Origin: Coenobita brevimanus
Lineage: Eukaryota > Arthropoda > Malacostraca > Decapoda > Coenobitidae
NCBI GenBank assembly: GCA_032717465.1
Contig: CM064671.1
Location: 57,494,394-57,558,393 of the forward strand
Length of the DNA stretch: 64,000 nt
Direction: 5' to 3'
Part shown: positions 49,253 through 61,169 of the stretch, in pieces
Layout of the letters: every line of letters starts with the position of its first letter
How positions within the stretch are numbered: the stretch's first letter is position 1
Translations under genes and position numbers: made by a program
The notes under the pieces: model-generated
Told to the model about the DNA's origin: nothing
Database searches by the model: none
What the model saw: the letters and a program-made list of their open reading frames with translations, nothing else

Positions 49253-51550
49253 TATAATAAAACATCGTGCAAAGTTATATTTCGCTCGCACTTTAGTGAG
49301 TATATGGGTGTATATCGTTATGGGATATCACGAGCATATGATTAGATATGAGGAGTTGTGTCCAGCACCTTAGTATGGGGAAAAGGGAAAACAGATCGTG
49401 AGGTCAGTGGTACACAGGTCGTAGTCAAATGTGCACTTGACTGCAACCATATTGAATAGTTTTTTGGTGGAATTAGTCTTTGATCCTTTGAATTTCTCCT
49501 GGCAAGCCATCTCTTATACCATGCTGGGATAGTTTTGCACTCTGATGAGTCAACAGGGAGGTTATACAAACTTATCAATATTTATGCTCTTATATGATTA
49601 AACTTATAAATTTGTCCATGCTAGTAAGAGTTAAATCCTATGCCGTAAGGGGTGATCGGTGTGTGACACGTACGACTGCTTGGGTCCATTCAAGCCGTTG
49701 TTTCGTCTACGCCCAAGGTCGGACACAAAAGAAAAAATCCACTTTTATGTTAAGGAGTATGAAAAGCATAAAGAAAAGGGTATAAATCAACGTAACTGTC
49801 AGTGACTGATAGCATAGAACATTGTTGCTTCCCTATATAAGGCAGGAATGGAAACATGAGAGGACGTAAAGCGTGTGAAGACATTCTCAGGAAGAGCTGG
49901 GACAGGCAGATGAAGCCACCAAGGCGAAATGGAGGGGTGGGAAAGGAGGGTGAAAGTGTCCAGTATTTTTCTAGCATCAGCTTACACACGATAATATACC
50001 TTCGACATACTTACTTTAATTCAGCTACGTTATGGATATATTTCAGTTAGGATTCCATGATATGCTATCCAATAGGCAATAGTTTTATTGTACGAATATT
50101 TTGGTACAATAATGATTATCGTCCCTGTACTGGTTTCATTATAACGTACTGTTCATACTGTTAAATCATTATACAGTCAACCATCAAACAATAGTTCGCA
50201 AGACTTGGGACCAATCTTCCTTTGGGAAAAACAGGCATTGAGGGATGATTAATGGGTGAAGTCGTTCCGAGCTTGGGGTGGGTGGGCAGGGTGTATGGCC
50301 AATATCGGTGGGCTGGATGGGTTGCCCAGGTGAGTGGGCAGGGTGAGTGCCCAGGGTGAGTCCGGTGGGTTGTGTTGGATGGGCTGAGTGTGTAGGTGGA
50401 TGCGTGGGTGGGTGGATATGTGGAAATGACTTTGATGTAATTACTTTTCAAGGAACTGAAGGTGAATCTAAGCACGTAATAATACATCTAATTAAAGAAT
50501 AAATGAACGTAACATTACATGCGGCAAGACGTGACAGCGTTACTTTTCCTAGCGTATCCAAATTAATACCACAATGTTCAATACGCTTCTCATTTGTTTT
50601 CCTGTCTCTTCACATGCTTCTTTAATGGTCGTGATGCATATTTTAACTAAGCTTCTTCTAGGCAGTTTTTACTCAGTTCCGGGAAACCTAGTATACTATA
50701 GAGATGAATTAATTTTTTATTTAACCTTGGCTGATTGAAAATTTCTTCAGGTACCAAGACTAAAATTAGGCATACATCATTGGAGTGAAGTCACTGATGA
50801 AGACGTCCAGTACATTACAGTGCTGTAGACAGTGAAACCCTTAAACAACAGACTTTTCTGAACTGCCAGTGATAGCTACTGTATCTGTATGCCATAACCC
50901 ACTGAGTTTCCAGACAGTTACAGACATTACCTTCTCGAGCATGACACTTATTTTTTTTTTTTTTTTCTGTTTTAGCAAGTTTATTCCGATTCTGCCTCTG
51001 TGTAATGGCAAATAACCTTGATTTATATACAGTTGCCACTGTACTTCGTTTACGTGTCTAGGGTTTCAGTCTGTCAAATAATTATCCCAGCACTTCGAAC
51101 CAACTTTTTTATTGCTGACCAGCTTAGAAATATATAGGTAGGTTTCCATGATTTTGATGCAGTGAAAAAAAAATTTTGATCTCAACTGTACATGTAACAT
51201 TCATTTTAATACAAGGACGCATTGCCGACCTCGCAGCACTTTAAAAATTCGTTAAAAACGGCACATTGAAATATTCGTAAGAAGCCTTAAAAGCTCGTAA
51301 ATAATCTTGTAGCACGGCAGCAATGTAACCTACTTTGAAACATCGTTTTATGTTAAGCTGTCTACCACTGGGTTTTAGCCTCGGTCCCATAGATGCTGCA
51401 AGGATTTGGAAGCAGCAACAGTTTGAAAATGTGATACCTTATCGTAAAATAGTAGTTTTCGTATGAATCCTGACTTTTTTTTTTTTTTGCTGCAGTGGCC
51501 AGTTAATGGTGCTTGAATCATATTTTTGCCTCTAGGGATATTAGAGTCAT
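49252..51550. other. Unassigned DNA
   Basis: A G-rich stretch at about 50268-50420 is made of GGGTGGG/GGATGGG words, the reverse complement in style of the CCACCCA tract. A T-run lies at about 50950. No coding feature recognised. Confidence 0.45.
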
Positions 51551-51559
51551 TAATAATCA

Positions 51560-51785
51560 GTTTACTATCTATCTATCTATCTATTGCCAGACGCCATAAT
51601 CCCGCAAGGGGTGGCCATTTGACTTTGAGTTATTTGTTTTACGGGGAGGAGAACTAATCCTCCACCAACCCACTTGTTGACACGTAGGGAGCACGTATGG
51701 TTTGGCTATATGGTTACCACCCAGCGTTGTAAATGGTTTCTTGGCTTACAGGAAACCATTTGGTTTGTCACTCGATGTAAAGCCA
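51560..51785 (-). mobile_element. SINE sharing the LINE/5S-SINE tail but with a different head
   Basis: The minus-strand end reads GGCCACCCCTTGCGGGAT and GGCGTCTGGCAATAG with a GATA tail, and a middle segment GGTTGGTGGAGGATTAGT as in the 5S-SINE. The head (GGTTTCCTGTAAGCCAAG, region 51730-51785) is not 5S. Confidence 0.68.
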
Positions 51786-52058
51786 CCTGTAAAGGAAAGA
51801 AAAGCAATAAGAAGTGACAGGAAAGATGGGTGGAATAGGAAGCATTAGTAATAAGTTACTGCCCTTTTTCTCGAACAGTGGCAAATGCTATCTAGCAAAA
51901 ACTTAAGTATACTGTAAGAAACTTTTTTTTTTTTTTTTTTTTTAGATATGACCATTTATTATACACTGCAAATTAAACCACCCAAAACCTAATGTAAATT
52001 CCTTTATTATATGACGGCATATATAAACAGAAAGTAATTCATCATTCATTCATTCATT

Positions 52059-52222
52059 GCCAGACGCCATGTATCCCAAACGGGGTGGCCAACGGCTTAG
52101 AGTTAATTGTTTTACAGGGAGGGGCACTAATCCTCCACCAACCCCACTTGACACGTAGGGATGCCAACAGCATCTGGTGTTCCCAGGCGGTCACCCATCC
52201 AAGTACTAACCAGACCCAACGT
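52059..52222 (-). mobile_element. 5S rRNA-derived SINE, copy 2
   Basis: Nearly identical to copy 1 (11291-11461); the 5S-like part is at about 52162-52222. The tail is followed by an ATTC-type repeat (about 52041-52058). It lacks the first few bases of the copy-1 head. Confidence 0.85.
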
Positions 52223-52309
52223 AATACTGATACGTAAATATGCCAGCTATATCTTTTAACCTTTTAGTGGAAATATGGGAACTGTAATTTTTTCCTTGTT
52301 GAGATAAAA

Positions 52310-53757
52310 ACATTTCAGTCCCAAAGAAGGGTGACAATTCCCAACCCTCTAACTATCGTCCAAGTGCTTTAACATCCTGTATCTCAAAAGTTTTCGAGTC
52401 AATTCTTAATAGAAAAATTTTAAAGCATCTCTCCTATCACAACCTTCTTTCTGATTGCCAGTATGGGTTCCGTCAGGGACACTCCACTGGCGATCTTCTC
52501 ACCTACCTTTCAGACTCCTGGTCATTCTCCTTTCGGGACTTCGCCGAAAGCTTTGCCATTGCACTTAACATCTCAAAGGATTTAGATCGAGTCTGGCATA
52601 AATCTTTCACTTCCTCTTACGATTTCTATCCTTCTGTCTGTGCCGTCATCTATAGCTTCCTTTCTGGTCATTCTGTAGCCGCTGTTGTAGACGGCCATCG
52701 TTCTCTCAGAGCTATCAACAGTGGTGATCCTCAGGGCTCTGTCCTCTCACCAACTCTCTTCCTTTTATTCATCAATGACCTTCTAAGCTGTACATCTTAC
52801 CCTATCCACTTGTACGCTGATGACTTCACCCTTCACCTTTCCATTCGGTTCCCGCAACGTCCATCTCAGCAGTTACTTCAACAAACAAGGGATGAGGCTA
52901 TGGCACACCTAATGTCTGACTTGGCTCGTATCTCTGACTGGGGTAAAAGTAATCTTGTTGTTTTTAATGCATCAAAGATTCAGTTATTATACCTATCAAT
53001 CTGACAAAATCTTCCACAGGTGAACCCACTGATGTTTAATAATACTCAACTTAATCCTGCATCATGTTTGAACATTCTTGGGGCTTCATTCACTCAGGAC
53101 TTATCTTGGAAATATCATATTACATCTCTTGTAAAATCCGCCTCCAAGAGATTAGGTGTGCTAAGCCGACTCCATTCCTTTTTTTACCCCTGCACAATTG
53201 TTGACTCTATACAGGGGCTTTATCCGCTCCTGTGTGGAGTACAACTCGCATGTGTGAGGAAGTTCTCCACATACAGCTCTTCTCAGTAGGGTGGAGTCAA
53301 AGGTTTTTCGTCTCATTAACTCTCCTCCTCTTGCTGGCTCCCTTCAACCTCTGTCTCTTCACCGCACTGTTGCATCTTTATCTCTTTTCTATCGCTGCTT
53401 CAATGGTCGCTGCTCCTCTGAACTGTCTTCATGCATTCCTCCACCTCTACGACGAGCGCGTAGCACCCGTCAAGCAGCAAACTCTCATCCCTTTTCTGCC
53501 CAACTCTCTAATGCAAGAGTTAACCGTTACTCCCAGTCCTTCATTTATGCAACAGGTCAACTCGGAACTGTCTCCCTCTGTCTGTATTTCCTGTTTCCTA
53601 TGATCTCCAGTCATTCAAACGCAGTGTTTCCAGGCATCTCGAAATGATCGGATCTTGAATTTGGCTCTCTATTGTATTTTGTTCTTCTCTTGGAAGGAAC
53701 AGTTTTTGCGGGCTCGTGGCCTTTGGTTCCTTCTTCCTACCATAAAAAAAAAAAATC
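52310..53757 (+). mobile_element. Jockey-like LINE copy (RT half, nearly complete 3' end)
   Basis: The plus-strand reading gives KGDNSQPSNYRPSALTSC, ISKVFESILNRKILKHLS, CQYGFRQGHSTGDLLTYLSD, SGDPQGSVLSPTLFLLFIND and LYADDFTLHLS (catalytic ADD), ARISDWGKSNLVVFNASK, then the post-RT frames at 53020-53289 and 53291-53647. It ends with the sequence used by the solo 3' fragments and an A-tail (12). A frame change or stop in the DRVWHK block and later ones make it non-coding. Confidence 0.85.
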
Positions 53758-54460
53758 TAGCTTAGGTAAAATAACAGCAGGAAAAAGAGTTAAAAACACG
53801 AAGATAATTTTGTGTGATATGGAATAAATTGTTATATTACTCTAGCAAAAGCCAAATAATGTTGTTAGGATCAGGCATTCCCATTGCAGGCAAAAGGTTA
53901 TTTCGCCTCCACACTGTTATCCTCAAATTTCCCTAACATTATACCCATTTAGTTAACTATGTATATACTATTAGGTCTCAGTTTGCAAACGTATAAGTAA
54001 CCCATGACTTTCTTACTGTCATGTATGGAACACATTTAGTTCCTAGATGTCATCAGCTGCCATCCTACAATAGTCTAGTCTGCAAAGATACAGAAAGGTC
54101 AGGAAGTTTCTACCATCACTATAACACTGTACTTAAGATATTAACATAAAAAACTGGGATTTGTTCATAAGTTAGTACTGTCATTTCTAATACAGTAATA
54201 CGTACTTAAAGCATTTGGGGATATTAACTCACTGACCATTTGAAGTAATAGTATTCTATAATTTCATTATACCTTATATGCCAATGAATGTGGGTATATT
54301 TTTACAACTGACAGATGAGTGGCAATGTTGGATGAGAGAGACACACACAGGCTAGAGCTGAGTTCTTTATTTTCTGTAGTATTCTGGTTTACATAGAACC
54401 AATATTCAGAGAGAATTAACAAGAACTGACAAAGCCGAGATATATTTGTATCCCTCGAGG
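53758..54460. other. Unassigned AT-rich DNA
   Basis: Nothing recognised between the jockey-like LINE and the Penelope-like relic. Confidence 0.5.
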
Positions 54461-54469
54461 TCTAAGGAA

Positions 54470-55900
54470 AGTACATAAGGAAGGCATTCCAATGATGCCG
54501 ATGACATCTGGCATTGGGAGCACTCCCCCACAAGCTGGCTAAGAGGCTAGCTAAGCCCTTCTCTAACTCACCGGTTACAATAAGTGGTGCACATCTAAGA
54601 AATTCGGCGAATTTAATCGAAAAACTTAAAGACGTGAACTTCTGGAATAAGCAAATGGTAAACTTCGACGTATAGTCACTCTTCACCAACGTGCCGATAG
54701 AGGGAGCCATGCAGGCAGCATGAAGAGCAGTGGATGCCATCGATGATTAGGAACTACCATTACCAAAATTTGACTAACATCAAATTAATATCACTGTGTG
54801 TTAAATTCGGATCATTTACATCCAGTACAAAGGAATATAGGCAATTCAAGGGTCTATCCATTGGCTCGCCTCTTTCTGTCGTCATGGCTGGCCTATATGT
54901 GGAAGCATTAGAGGCTGACTACTATAGGAAAATCAAGTATGAGTGCAGATTGGTACAGATATGTGGACGATGTTTTAGTAAGTACCGGGTATGCCTAAGG
55001 ATACCAATGTTGTAAATACACTGAGGATATTAAACAACGTGACTGATGACATTTAGTTCAGAGTAGAGAAGAGAAACAGAAGAAGCTCCCATTCTTAGAT
55101 ACTACAATATGGAGAACAGGCGAGGGAGCTAAATTCTCTATATACTGTAAACTAACCAGCCAAGATTCTATCCACTAGCTCTCTGCACACAAGGAAAGGA
55201 CTACGTCTGAAGTGGTTGTAGAATGTTTCCTGAGGGCATACACAATTGCAGTAATGAGTTCATGGAATATAAGACTGGATTTGAAACACATAACAAAAGC
55301 CTTTAAGATGCAGTGCTATCCGACTGGCATGTTGCTACAGCTATGAAGGAAACCAATTGATATAATATTAATAAGAAAATATATGCCAATGTTCAATCAA
55401 ACGATAATAAAAGATACGCATGTCCCCAAATCACTCAAAGCTTCGTCTATCAATAAGCACGTACAAAAAGCAGACCCTAATGTTGCAGCATTCTCAAGAT
55501 GGAAAATTGGAGAAATAGCCAAAATAAAAGTGAAAAGAAGTAAAAACGAGAAGTGTAGTATACAGCAGTGGGTGCTCGAAAACGTACATATGGGACACAG
55601 GATGAGGAATGGAAACAAGGATAGCAGAATACAAAGCAGATGTATGGTGCCGCAGAGTATCTACTGTAATTACCTAATGTTGCATATACTGTAGATCAGC
55701 ACGACCATTTGTCCAGGTGGAAAAAAAGCTACAGTCACTGAGAAAAATTGAGTTAACAAATACAATGTTGGAAGCAGCTCACATTTGTGTAAAAAAAAAA
55801 AAAAATGTAACTAGCCATATAGAGAGATTTTTCAGCCTATGTAGGTATACTGCAAGGATAGCACTTATGTCGCATTCAGGGGTGGGATAGGACGACGGAT
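54470..55900 (+). pseudogene. Penelope-like element relic (RT and GIY-YIG region)
   Basis: Mixed plus-strand frames give, in order, PHKLAKRLAKPFSNS; ANLIEKLKDVNFWNKQMVNF then DV, stop, SLFTNVPIEGAMQA; then KLISLCVKFGSF with FKGLSIGSPLSVVMAGLYVE at 54830-54900; then a decayed YVDDV block near 54960; LPFLDTTIW near 55090; then GMETRIAEYKADV near 55600 and KKLQSLRKIEL. The SFDV-SLFTNVP and KGL-GSPLS-V-A blocks are those of Penelope-like RT, and the late ones fit the GIY-YIG nuclease region. Stops and shifts throughout; inactive. Confidence 0.76.
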
Positions 55901-56116
55901 TTCTCCTAGAGGAAGCCAATCAGGTTGCTACACGAGAAGGAAGAGGGAATTTCCAGGGCTATAAATGTCTCTGCTGTCACTTCTTGTTCATACTTTCTGA
56001 AGATGGGTTCTTTGTAGGCCAAGAAGTTAGATAAAATAGAAAGTTCAAGCTCTAACCTGTCTTCCTCCCCCCAGCACTTTCAGCTGTCACAGTGGTTCGT
56101 CTGATACAAGAGTATT
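55901..56116. other. Unassigned, with an acceptor-like polypyrimidine site
   Basis: CTGTCTTCCTCCCCCCAG at about 56057-56074 looks like a splice acceptor on the plus strand, but no downstream exon is supported. Confidence 0.3.
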
Positions 56117-56581
56117 TTAGCAAGTCCCATCCGGATATACCAGTTGTGGAAAGTAATGAGGAACTATTTTGGAGCACTGGCAAAGCTGGATGGAACGAGA
56201 ATCGCAAAACGAGTGTATCTGCATGTTGGCAGAATTTGACGCTGCTGACACTGTTTCTCTTTCTTTGTATAAGGATAGTTCAGAAGCAGAATTAATTGCA
56301 TCTAAATGTTTTTCTCCTTTAACCGGGAGAACTTCAGAGTCTGTAACAGGTGGTAAACGATATCTTTCAATGATCCATGGGTTCATGCGAAGCCTACAAT
56401 GGTAATGTTTGGTCTCCACCGATCCCTCCTCCTGCCATCGCCTGATCCAGCGGTAGACGGTGGAGAGACTGGCGCCGGTCTGTTGGGAGATGGACCTGGC
56501 TGAGGCGCCTCGCAGCCACAGCCACACTATCTTGGTTCTCTCGGCAATCACCACCGGGCTGTTTGACAGTCTGCGGTCCAT
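56117..56581 (-). CDS. Helix-turn-helix (transposase-type) protein, putative
   Basis: On the minus strand from ATG 56581 the frame begins MDRRLSNSPVVIAERTKIV and continues LWLRGASARSISQQTGASL then STVYRWIRRWQEEG. This is a clear tri-helical HTH of the kind at the N-terminus of Tc1-type transposases: an ER-x-KIV helix, an SARSISQQTG turn, and a TVYRWIRRW recognition helix. The rest of the frame (about 90 residues) shows no domain, so the real protein may be spliced near ETKHYH, or the frame may be a truncated transposase. An upstream ATG at 56665 in the same frame is possible. No catalytic DDE part is visible nearby. Confidence 0.5.
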   Translation of the reverse strand: MDRRLSNSPVVIAERTKIVWLWLRGASARSISQQTGASLSTVYRWIRRWQEEGSVETKHYHCRLRMNPWIIERYRLPPVTDSEVLPVKGEKHLDAINSASELSLYKERETVSAASNSANMQIHSFCDSRSIQLCQCSKIVPHYFPQLVYPDGTC

Positions 56582-57049
56582 TATGTGTCTCGCACCTCTG
56601 TTGAGCAAAATAATTGCATGTGTTTCCAAAGAGTTAACTAAATATTCACAACAGAGACAATACACTCCAAGGAGTGTAGGGTCACAAGGAAGTCCAAATT
56701 TTCATTAATGTTTCTGTGTTAATAACAGTTCTGCCATCTCACCAAAAACGCAGACAATTACTGGAAAATAGACGAGAAATCAGACGGTAACTGGTGTTTC
56801 AGGGCAGACTATTTATTTCCTTTCATACAGCGAATTTGGTCAATTATGCTTAATAAACTTAATTACCAACTTGCTTTGTATATGTGTCTTTTCCTTATTC
56901 ACGATTATCATAGTATAATGATACTGTACATAAGGCACAGAGTTCTTAACGACCTGATACAATTGTTACATTGTAATAAGCTTATTTTGGGTAAAGAGTT
57001 AACAGTGTTTGACGTAATAGAGAACTGGAATGAAGCGCGCTCGCGCACC

Positions 57050-57086
57050 CCCCCACACACGCACACAGACTGACAGACAGAGTGAG

Positions 57087-57134
<48 letters not shown>

Positions 57135-57159
57135 TATTGCTTCTAAACATCGATTCCAA

Positions 57160-57225
<66 letters not shown>

Positions 57226-57251
57226 TATTGCTTCTAAATACCGACTCCAAT

Positions 57252-57334
<83 letters not shown>

Positions 57335-57365
57335 TATTGCTTCTAAATACCGACTCCAATCACAG
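57050..57365. repeat. Compound minisatellite: (AC)n plus ATTATTGCTTCTAAA unit
   Basis: Three copies of a 28-30 bp phrase, ATTATTGCTTCTAAA then CCGACTCCAATC-like, at about 57133, 57224 and 57332, alternate with AC tracts (57089-57132, 57165-57223, 57255-57331). Confidence 0.93.
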
Positions 57366-60314
57366 ACATCTTTAAAAGCCAGTATCTATTCGACTTTATA
57401 GCAATTAGCCTTCGGTAACCTAAGATATACAGAAGAAACTAGCAAGAACCAAAGTATCAGCAGGGATATGCTGCACTCGCGGTGGGTGTAGGCGCCATAC
57501 ATATTGACCTGTTATCGGCCATTTTCCTGGGTATGCCTGCTGAATTCTTTATGTGGTGCTTGAATAAAATGTAAGCATACCTTTACCGAAATGTAACTGA
57601 TGTCAGTAATGATAACTGCATAGAAAACACTTGTCACATTGGAGCTGTTAGGGTACCTGGTATGATGAATGCACCAATTTTGTATTGTAAACTTTGAAAT
57701 TAACTCCTAACCTGGTTATTCACCTATAATGTCCTTGGAGAACAAGGCAAAAGTTACTTTGGGGCGCGTTTCTCTTGGCTTCCCACATACACAACACTGG
57801 TTTCTTGAAACAGGTGGCATACTGCCCACTGTCTCTGAGGTGAATGAGCGTGTTAGTTTACATATCCCACCACCTGCTGCGACGGTAACAGATTGTGCTG
57901 CCATCCAGCTGAGCAACAGGGTATTTAGTTCCTTCTCAAATTCTGAGGCAAAGGTCAAAGTTCCTTATGACTTTATTCTTTATTTCTGTTTGTCCCATGA
58001 GTTATAAAAATATTCACTCTCAAGCATCTCCAAACCCAAGGCCAAAGCCATACTTTCTTGGCCAGTTTAGCAAGATTCTACTGTTTGACTGACTGCGGTC
58101 AAGTTGTGCTTCTCATAACTCTGCTGACCAAAAATTTACTAAGTTTTATTTGTTTGAAAAAAAAAAAAAGTATCATACATGCTTGACGGTTAGTATATCA
58201 GTTTTATCTTGGTTATTTTATAGTTAATGATATTTTCACATATCTTATGAGAAATATTTATGTTTTTGTTCGACCAAACTATTTTGCTCAGCATGAAGAA
58301 GCTGTCTTGCAGTGAAGAGTAAATAATGATTTTATATCACTACTTAAGCTCGAATATTATCATAATTGGAATAATATTACTGAGGCAGCAGGAAAAAGTA
58401 ATAAAGAGGGATCTAACGGAAAAATGATGCAGTGAAGATATATTTCATCGTCCGATCTGTGAGGCAAAACCACAGAGATCTATAGTATGGGGAGGCCAAC
58501 TCCGCAATGAGCGTGTGACTTTGGCCGCCACATTGAAACTCCCACACTAGTCGCCTTCATCATGGTAATGCATTTGGAACACTGTTCTCAGCTTGCTGTT
58601 TCTGTTTCGCTGTTGATTACATAAGCTGAGCCAGGGCACTATATATTAACTGCTCAGTGGACCATAGCGCTATATTTTCCGAATTCATTGGCCAGTTTAA
58701 AAAGGCGCGGGCGTCGGGTGCAGTACTTCGTCAGCGCCAGTCTAAGCCCCTGGTGGCGGGCACACAAAGTACGCGGCGCTACCCCTGAGAAAACCTGTCC
58801 ATAATATGGAGCTCAGTGGGCAAAACCTACCATGTGGTTATAGTTCGAACGAGAATCGTGAAACACAGTGTATTTATGAATGGATCATACTTTGCTTTTT
58901 ATACTTATTTATACTTGGCAAAAAGCATCTCTTATGGTACGTTATGCGCTAGGACAGGTATTTTGGTAAAATGAAAAGAATCTGAAGCTAGTTCTCTAAA
59001 TGCTGGTTCATGATATATGATTTACAGTACCAGGTATGGCTGAATCCTATACAGTGTAATGGCACGCGATTATTTCATTAACAATCAAGCAATGGAATTA
59101 CTAAGAGATAATGAGTTCTGATCTATGCATTCTAGCATCCATCATGCTTAAGTTTTCGAGAAATATTTCTTGAAAGTCTGCTTAAGAAAATTTTATGACA
59201 ACCATTGCCTTGCCCACACTGGTCGATCAGTGCCACCCGCATTCACATGGTGTATTACCACAGCAGCGTCCCACCCTGTTTCCAGCCCATCCCACACTTT
59301 ACTCAGCCCACTAGCCACCACATTCCAAGCCCATCACCCTAACTTATCTTCATTTGTCCCCCCTCCCCCCATTTTTTTTTTTATAACGTTATGACTGTAA
59401 TAATCTCTATATCCACAGGGTATCCTAACGCTTTCTTAGCCAACCATCTACCGCCAAAACATTGATTACCAATCCTTCACCTTCTCCCACCCTATGCAGC
59501 CGTGAAACACCAGAATATATATTTTTATCACACCCAATGCACAAAACAGGTTGCTATTAGGCACACTCTTTTATATTCATTACCTAACTCTATCTGTATC
59601 GACTTGATCACCACCTCAGCTCATCCGAGTCCATCTGTCCATCTAAGCCATCCATTTCTGGAACAACTGCCTTTATAACCAGGCAGCATAAATCATTCAG
59701 ACTCACAGGGGATGCTTTCCCTATCATAGCACAACACCCACCATGATCAAAGCCCGTCCCGTCCACATTTCTTTACCCGCCCCACACTGGACCTGAAAAA
59801 CCCTGGTAACAATTTAAAAAACCTATTGAATGGATGTAGCTAATACCGGCATAGGCCCTAACACCCATTACCTGAGTTCATTGTCACCTTCACCGCTTGT
59901 ATACAGCTGTACAAAGCAGAAAAGTACCAAGTCACATAGGCTATCATAAATCATTCCACCTACTGGGAGGATTTTTTCTTTCTTTTTTACCACTTGCCTT
60001 TGTATCTAGTCTGTACTGATCCAGTTCCACTTCTTGAACTTTCATTGACATGAGAGGACTTAAACTGCCTGTACTTATCTTGAATTGATATACTCTGATG
60101 TGGTCATGGGTGAAATGAACTAGAACTCCAGGTTAGATCTAACATGACCTAAACATACACGTTACCCAGCATAGTGAATACGGGTGGCAGGACTTTACAT
60201 GATCTGATTTGGCTCTGAGTGGACGGAACTATATCTGAATGGGCATGGACGAATCTGAACTGAATTAAGTGTGCCTGCATGGACGTGAAAGATTTGAATG
60301 GACATAAATGGCCC
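57366..60314. other. Unassigned DNA with one short cysteine-containing frame
   Basis: The minus frame 57716-57958 ends NQCCVCGKPRETRPKVTFAL, then FSKD, faintly THAP-like, but too short to name. A GC-richer piece lies at about 58700-58800. The rest is AT-rich with no recognised repeats. Confidence 0.4.
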
Positions 60315-60600
60315 GTAGCACCTGCCTGGCTGCAAACTCTCATCCCCATTCTGTCCAACTGTCTAATGCAAGAATTAACCAATACTCCTAGTACATTATG
60401 CAGGCAACAGGTCAACTCTCGAACTGTCTTCCTGTCTGTATTTCCCTAAATTCCCTGTACCTATGACCTCCATTTTTTTTTTTTTTTTTACGCAATGTAT
60501 CTGCGCATCTCAGAATGAACTGGTCTTGAATATGTCTGATTTTTTTTTTTTTTTTTGAGGAACAATCTGCAGCTTAAGCTGAACTAAATCTTTTGGTAGC
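60315..60600 (+). mobile_element. Jockey-like LINE 3' fragment with T insertions
   Basis: Matches the 3' part of the LINE at 53455-53757 (AAACTCTCATCCCCATTCTG, AATGCAAGAATTAACC, CAGGTCAACTCTCGAACTG). T-runs near 60475 and 60541 interrupt the match. Confidence 0.75.
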
Positions 60601-60845
60601 AGATAAAAAAAAGTCATTGCACCAATCACGTTCATTGTAGTTACGTCTTCATTGTGAATATAGCACTTTCTTTACAGGCTATAAGCTGTTTTCTCTTTCA
60701 CCAAGGAAATTTCGTAATAACTCTGCCTTAGCGGTTTATTTTGCAGAATATACCTTGGTATTAACTTGATTTTTTTTTTATAATATCAATATTAGGCTTA
60801 TGAGTAACATACAAGAAATTACAAACCCCTACAAACGAAGTCTGT
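60601..60845. other. Unassigned DNA
   Basis: Short stretch between two LINE fragments. Confidence 0.4.
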
Positions 60846-61005
60846 CCTGATCTCCAGTCTTTCAAACGCAGTGTGTCCAGGCATCTAAAAATGATCGGAT
60901 CTTGAATTTGGCTCTCTATTGTATTTTGTTTTTCTCTTGGAAGGAACTGTTACTGCGGGCTCATGGTCTTTGGTTCCTTCTTCCTCGCATAAAAAAAAAA
61001 AAAAT
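60846..61005 (+). mobile_element. Solo 3' end of a jockey-like LINE
   Basis: About 155 bp, nearly identical to 2757-2916 and to the last part of the LINE at 53598-53757, ending in an A-tract. Its 5' end is at almost the same base as that of the 2757 insertion. Confidence 0.85.
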
Positions 61006-61169
61006 CCATTCTTAAGTCCTTAATCATTTTCTTCATTTTATGAGAGAAATTAGGACTGAAGACGTACGATATAGCCGCAAATAAATTTTGAATACACCTG
61101 GATAATATACACTTGTACGTTATTTTACCACAGTATTGAGATATTATAAAGAGTTAAGTAACCGATGAG

